A stretch of DNA of 25,406 bases from Gemmatimonadota bacterium (lineage in GTDB: Bacteria; Gemmatimonadota; Gemmatimonadetes; Longimicrobiales; UBA6960), in the NCBI GenBank assembly GCA_022564535.1, contig JADFLD010000001.1, positions 1 through 25,406 on the forward strand, read 5' to 3'. The position numbers and the translations under genes are program-made. Each line of letters opens with the position of its first letter. The stretch's first letter is position 1. The notes under the pieces were generated by a model. The model saw only the letters and a list, made by a program, of their open reading frames with translations. It was not told the origin of the DNA and did not search any database. Below, in pieces: positions 23,668-25,406 of the stretch.

Positions 23668-25406
23668 GACTCTTCCCGGGGCTCCTCGACCGACGTGGCA
23701 TCGGTCGCTCCCTCGCTCGTGTCGCCGTTCTCTTCGCCGTTCTCCTCGCCGTTCTCCTCGCCGTTCTCTTTGCCGTTCTCTTCGCCGTTCTCCTCGCCGT
23801 TCTCTGCGTCGTTCTCTGCGTCGTTCTCCTCGCCGTTCTCTTCGCCGTTCTCTGCGTCGTTCTCCTCGTCGACGATCACTCTCGCGACGTCGACCACGAC
23901 GTCACCCTTGTCGAGATTCATCAACCTCACGCCCTGCGTGGCTCGCCCGATGACGCGAATCTCGGAGACACGCTGACGATTCACGACGCCGTTCTTCGTG
24001 ATCATCATCAACTGCTCATCCTCGGTTACCGCACGGACCGCCACGACCTCCCCGGTCTTTTCGGAAACCTTGAGATTGATGACGCCGTAGCCACCGCGCT
24101 TCTGGAGTCGGTACGCATCGACCTCGGTCCGCTTGCCGAGTCCCAGCTCGGAGACGACCAAGAGCGTCGACTCCGGCCTCGCCACCACCATGCCGACGAC
24201 CTCATCTCCCTCTCGCAGCCGCAAGCCACGAACGCCCGCCGTGGCCCGCCCCATGGGACGCGCATCCTTCTCCTTGAAGCGAATCGCCATGCCCTTGCGA
24301 CTCGCCAGCACGATCTCGTCGCCATCGGACGTGATTTTCACCTCGATGAGCTCGTCACCTTCGACGATATTGATCGCGTTGAGCCCCACCGTACGCACGT
24401 TGCCGTACGCCGACAGCGCGCTCTTCTTCACGACGCCGAGCCGGGTTCCGAAAATCAGGTAGCGATCCTCGCTGAACTCCCGGACCGGCACCACCGCGGC
24501 GATTCTTTCCTCGGGTCCTAGATTCAGAAGATTCACGATCGGCTTGCCGCGTGATATCCGACTCCCGACCGGGATCTCCCACACCTTCTTCCAGTAGCAC
24601 TGGCCGCGTCGGGTGAAGATCATGAGGTAGTCGTGCGTCGACGCGACGAAGAGGTGCTCCACCCAATCCTCCGCCTTCGTGTCCATGCCACGAAGCCCAC
24701 GGCCGCCACGCCTCTGGGCTCTGTACGTGTCGACCGGGAGTCGCTTCACATAACCCTGGTGCGACACGGTCACGACCATGTCCTCCTCGACGATCAGGTC
24801 TTCGACGTTGAACGCCCCGATCGCGTGCGTGATCTCGCTTCGGCGATCGTCGCCGTACTTCTTCGAGATCTCTGCAAGCTCGTCTTTGAGGATGTCCATG
24901 CGGACCGTCTCGGAACCGAGGATGCGGCGCAACTCGGCGATGATCTCGCGGACCTCGGCCAATTCAGCCTCGATCTTTTCGGTCTCGAGTCCGGTGAGTC
25001 GAGCCAGACGCATGTCGAGAATCGCCTTCGCCTGACGCTCGGACAGTTCGAACCTCTCCTGCAGCTGGGCCGAAGCGACCTCGGTGTCCTTCGAGGCGCG
25101 GACAAGCTTGATGACCTCGTCGATATTGTCGACGGCGATCTTCAGCCCCTCGAGGATGTGTTCGCGATCCAGCGCACGGGCCAGATCGAATTCGGTGCGC
25201 CGCACGATGACGATCAGGCGATGGTCGATGTAGTGCTGAAGCATCTTGCGAAGCGACAGCACTTTCGGCTCGCCGTTCACGAGCGCCAGCATGATGATCC
25301 CGAACGTGGACTGCATCTGCGTATGCTTGTACAGACGGTTCAACACGATTTCCGGCACCGAATCACGCTTGAGCTCGATGACGATCCGCATGCCGTCGCG
25401 GTCCGA
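23664..25406 (-). CDS. gyrA: DNA gyrase subunit A, 3' part (start lies beyond the window)
   Basis: The last 580 codons of GyrA; the N-terminal active-site Tyr region is outside the window. It opens in the tower and coiled-coil region ('SDRDGMRIVIELKRD', 'LNRLYKHTQMQSTFGIIMLA', 'LQERFELSERQAKAILDMRL', 'LARLTGLETEKIEAEL'). The C-terminal beta-pinwheel begins with the GyrA box 'QRRGGRG' (24696-24716), which marks it as GyrA rather than ParC. Blades include 'LFVASTHDYLMIFTRRGQCY', 'LIFGTRLGVVKKSALSAY' and 'RLQKRGGYGVINLKV'. Gyrase introduces negative supercoils using ATP. After 'VVVDVARVIVDEEN' comes an unusual repeat tail of about 12 [E/D]-[E/A/K]-E-N-G-like units, then 'GDTSEGATDATSVEEPREES'. 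The stop overlaps the dehydratase TTG. Confidence 0.96.
   Translation of the reverse strand, partial: SDRDGMRIVIELKRDSVPEIVLNRLYKHTQMQSTFGIIMLALVNGEPKVLSLRKMLQHYIDHRLIVIVRRTEFDLARALDREHILEGLKIAVDNIDEVIKLVRASKDTEVASAQLQERFELSERQAKAILDMRLARLTGLETEKIEAELAEVREIIAELRRILGSETVRMDILKDELAEISKKYGDDRRSEITHAIGAFNVEDLIVEEDMVVTVSHQGYVKRLPVDTYRAQRRGGRGLRGMDTKAEDWVEHLFVASTHDYLMIFTRRGQCYWKKVWEIPVGSRISRGKPIVNLLNLGPEERIAAVVPVREFSEDRYLIFGTRLGVVKKSALSAYGNVRTVGLNAINIVEGDELIEVKITSDGDEIVLASRKGMAIRFKEKDARPMGRATAGVRGLRLREGDEVVGMVVARPESTLLVVSELGLGKRTEVDAYRLQKRGGYGVINLKVSEKTGEVVAVRAVTEDEQLMMITKNGVVNRQRVSEIRVIGRATQGVRLMNLDKGDVVVDVARVIVDEENDAENGEENGEENDAENDAENGEENGEENGKENGEENGEENGEENGDTSEGATDATSVEEPREES
23721..23868 (-). 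repeat. 12-bp tandem repeat encoding the acidic GyrA tail
   Basis: About 12 copies of a 12-bp unit read on the plus strand as variants of gttctcNtcgcc. They encode alternating GEEN and DAEN (one GKEN) blocks near the GyrA C-terminus. Unit differences are mostly third-position or GEEN/DAEN changes, as expected from slippage followed by drift. Confidence 0.85.

Noticed and set aside
23721..23868. CRISPR-like array
   Set aside because: The repeats are 12 bp, contiguous, without spacers, and in frame within gyrA.
1..25406. tRNA, rRNA or known riboswitch
   Set aside because: I examined the intergenic stretches by eye and saw no tRNA-like cloverleaf arms, no rRNA segments and no familiar riboswitch core; a covariance-model scan would be decisive.

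Overview
The window is 25.4 kb of GC-rich bacterial chromosome. Gene content suggests a Gram-negative of the FCB group, most likely a Gemmatimonadota-type organism. Pointers are a DUF5916 outer-membrane-type protein, a VKOR plus DsbA-like oxidative folding pair in place of DsbB/DsbA, an accA-ricT-metG run, and promoter-like motifs of the form TTG-N20/21-TAnnTT, which resemble Bacteroidota-type -33/-7 promoters. The phylum is an inference from context; there is no rRNA or other marker in the window.

Positions 1-8.5 kb are an accessory-like, partly decayed zone. On the minus strand lie a frameshifted DUF5916 gene (runs off the left edge), a DUF3006 protein, and a secreted ComEC-type metallo-beta-lactamase-fold protein with a lamin-tail domain. 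These are followed by a methyltransferase remnant, a frameshifted membrane-protein gene, a small membrane protein, an SH3b lipoprotein, the 5' remnant of an IS110-family transposase, an intact hflK-hflC pair, a 38-aa small ORF with a very strong Shine-Dalgarno, and a complete IS5-family (IS427-type) insertion sequence. The IS has 16-bp terminal inverted repeats, CTAG on both sides and an A8 frameshift site. It abuts a hybrid histidine kinase that has lost its N-terminal receiver domain.

Positions 8.5-15.7 kb hold core genes on the plus strand: the truncated kinase, accA, ricT (PSP1), metG, an M23 endopeptidase and a lipoprotein. A strong intrinsic terminator follows at about 15.76-15.80 kb.

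Positions 15.9-20.5 kb form a tightly overlapping plus-strand operon: fadJ-like multifunctional beta-oxidation protein, MocA-like nucleotidyltransferase, two XdhC/CoxI-family proteins and a DUF402 protein. All four junctions are 4-nt stop/start overlaps. The middle genes point to maturation of a molybdenum hydroxylase (xanthine or CO dehydrogenase type) encoded elsewhere.

Positions 20.4-25.4 kb are on the minus strand. One cluster is DsbA-like, VKOR and a coupled 66-aa protein. The other is gyrA (3' two thirds, with an unusual acidic repeat tail), a frameshifted threonine/serine dehydratase, and a HAD phosphatase.

Three genes carry what look like single-base deletions. This could be genome decay or residual assembly error. 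I found no CRISPR array, no tRNA or rRNA gene, and no convincing novel defence or biosynthetic system. The points most worth a second look are the IS-associated rearrangement at the kinase, the IS110 5' end that may keep a bridge-RNA region, the 38-aa ORF, and the shared promoter motif.
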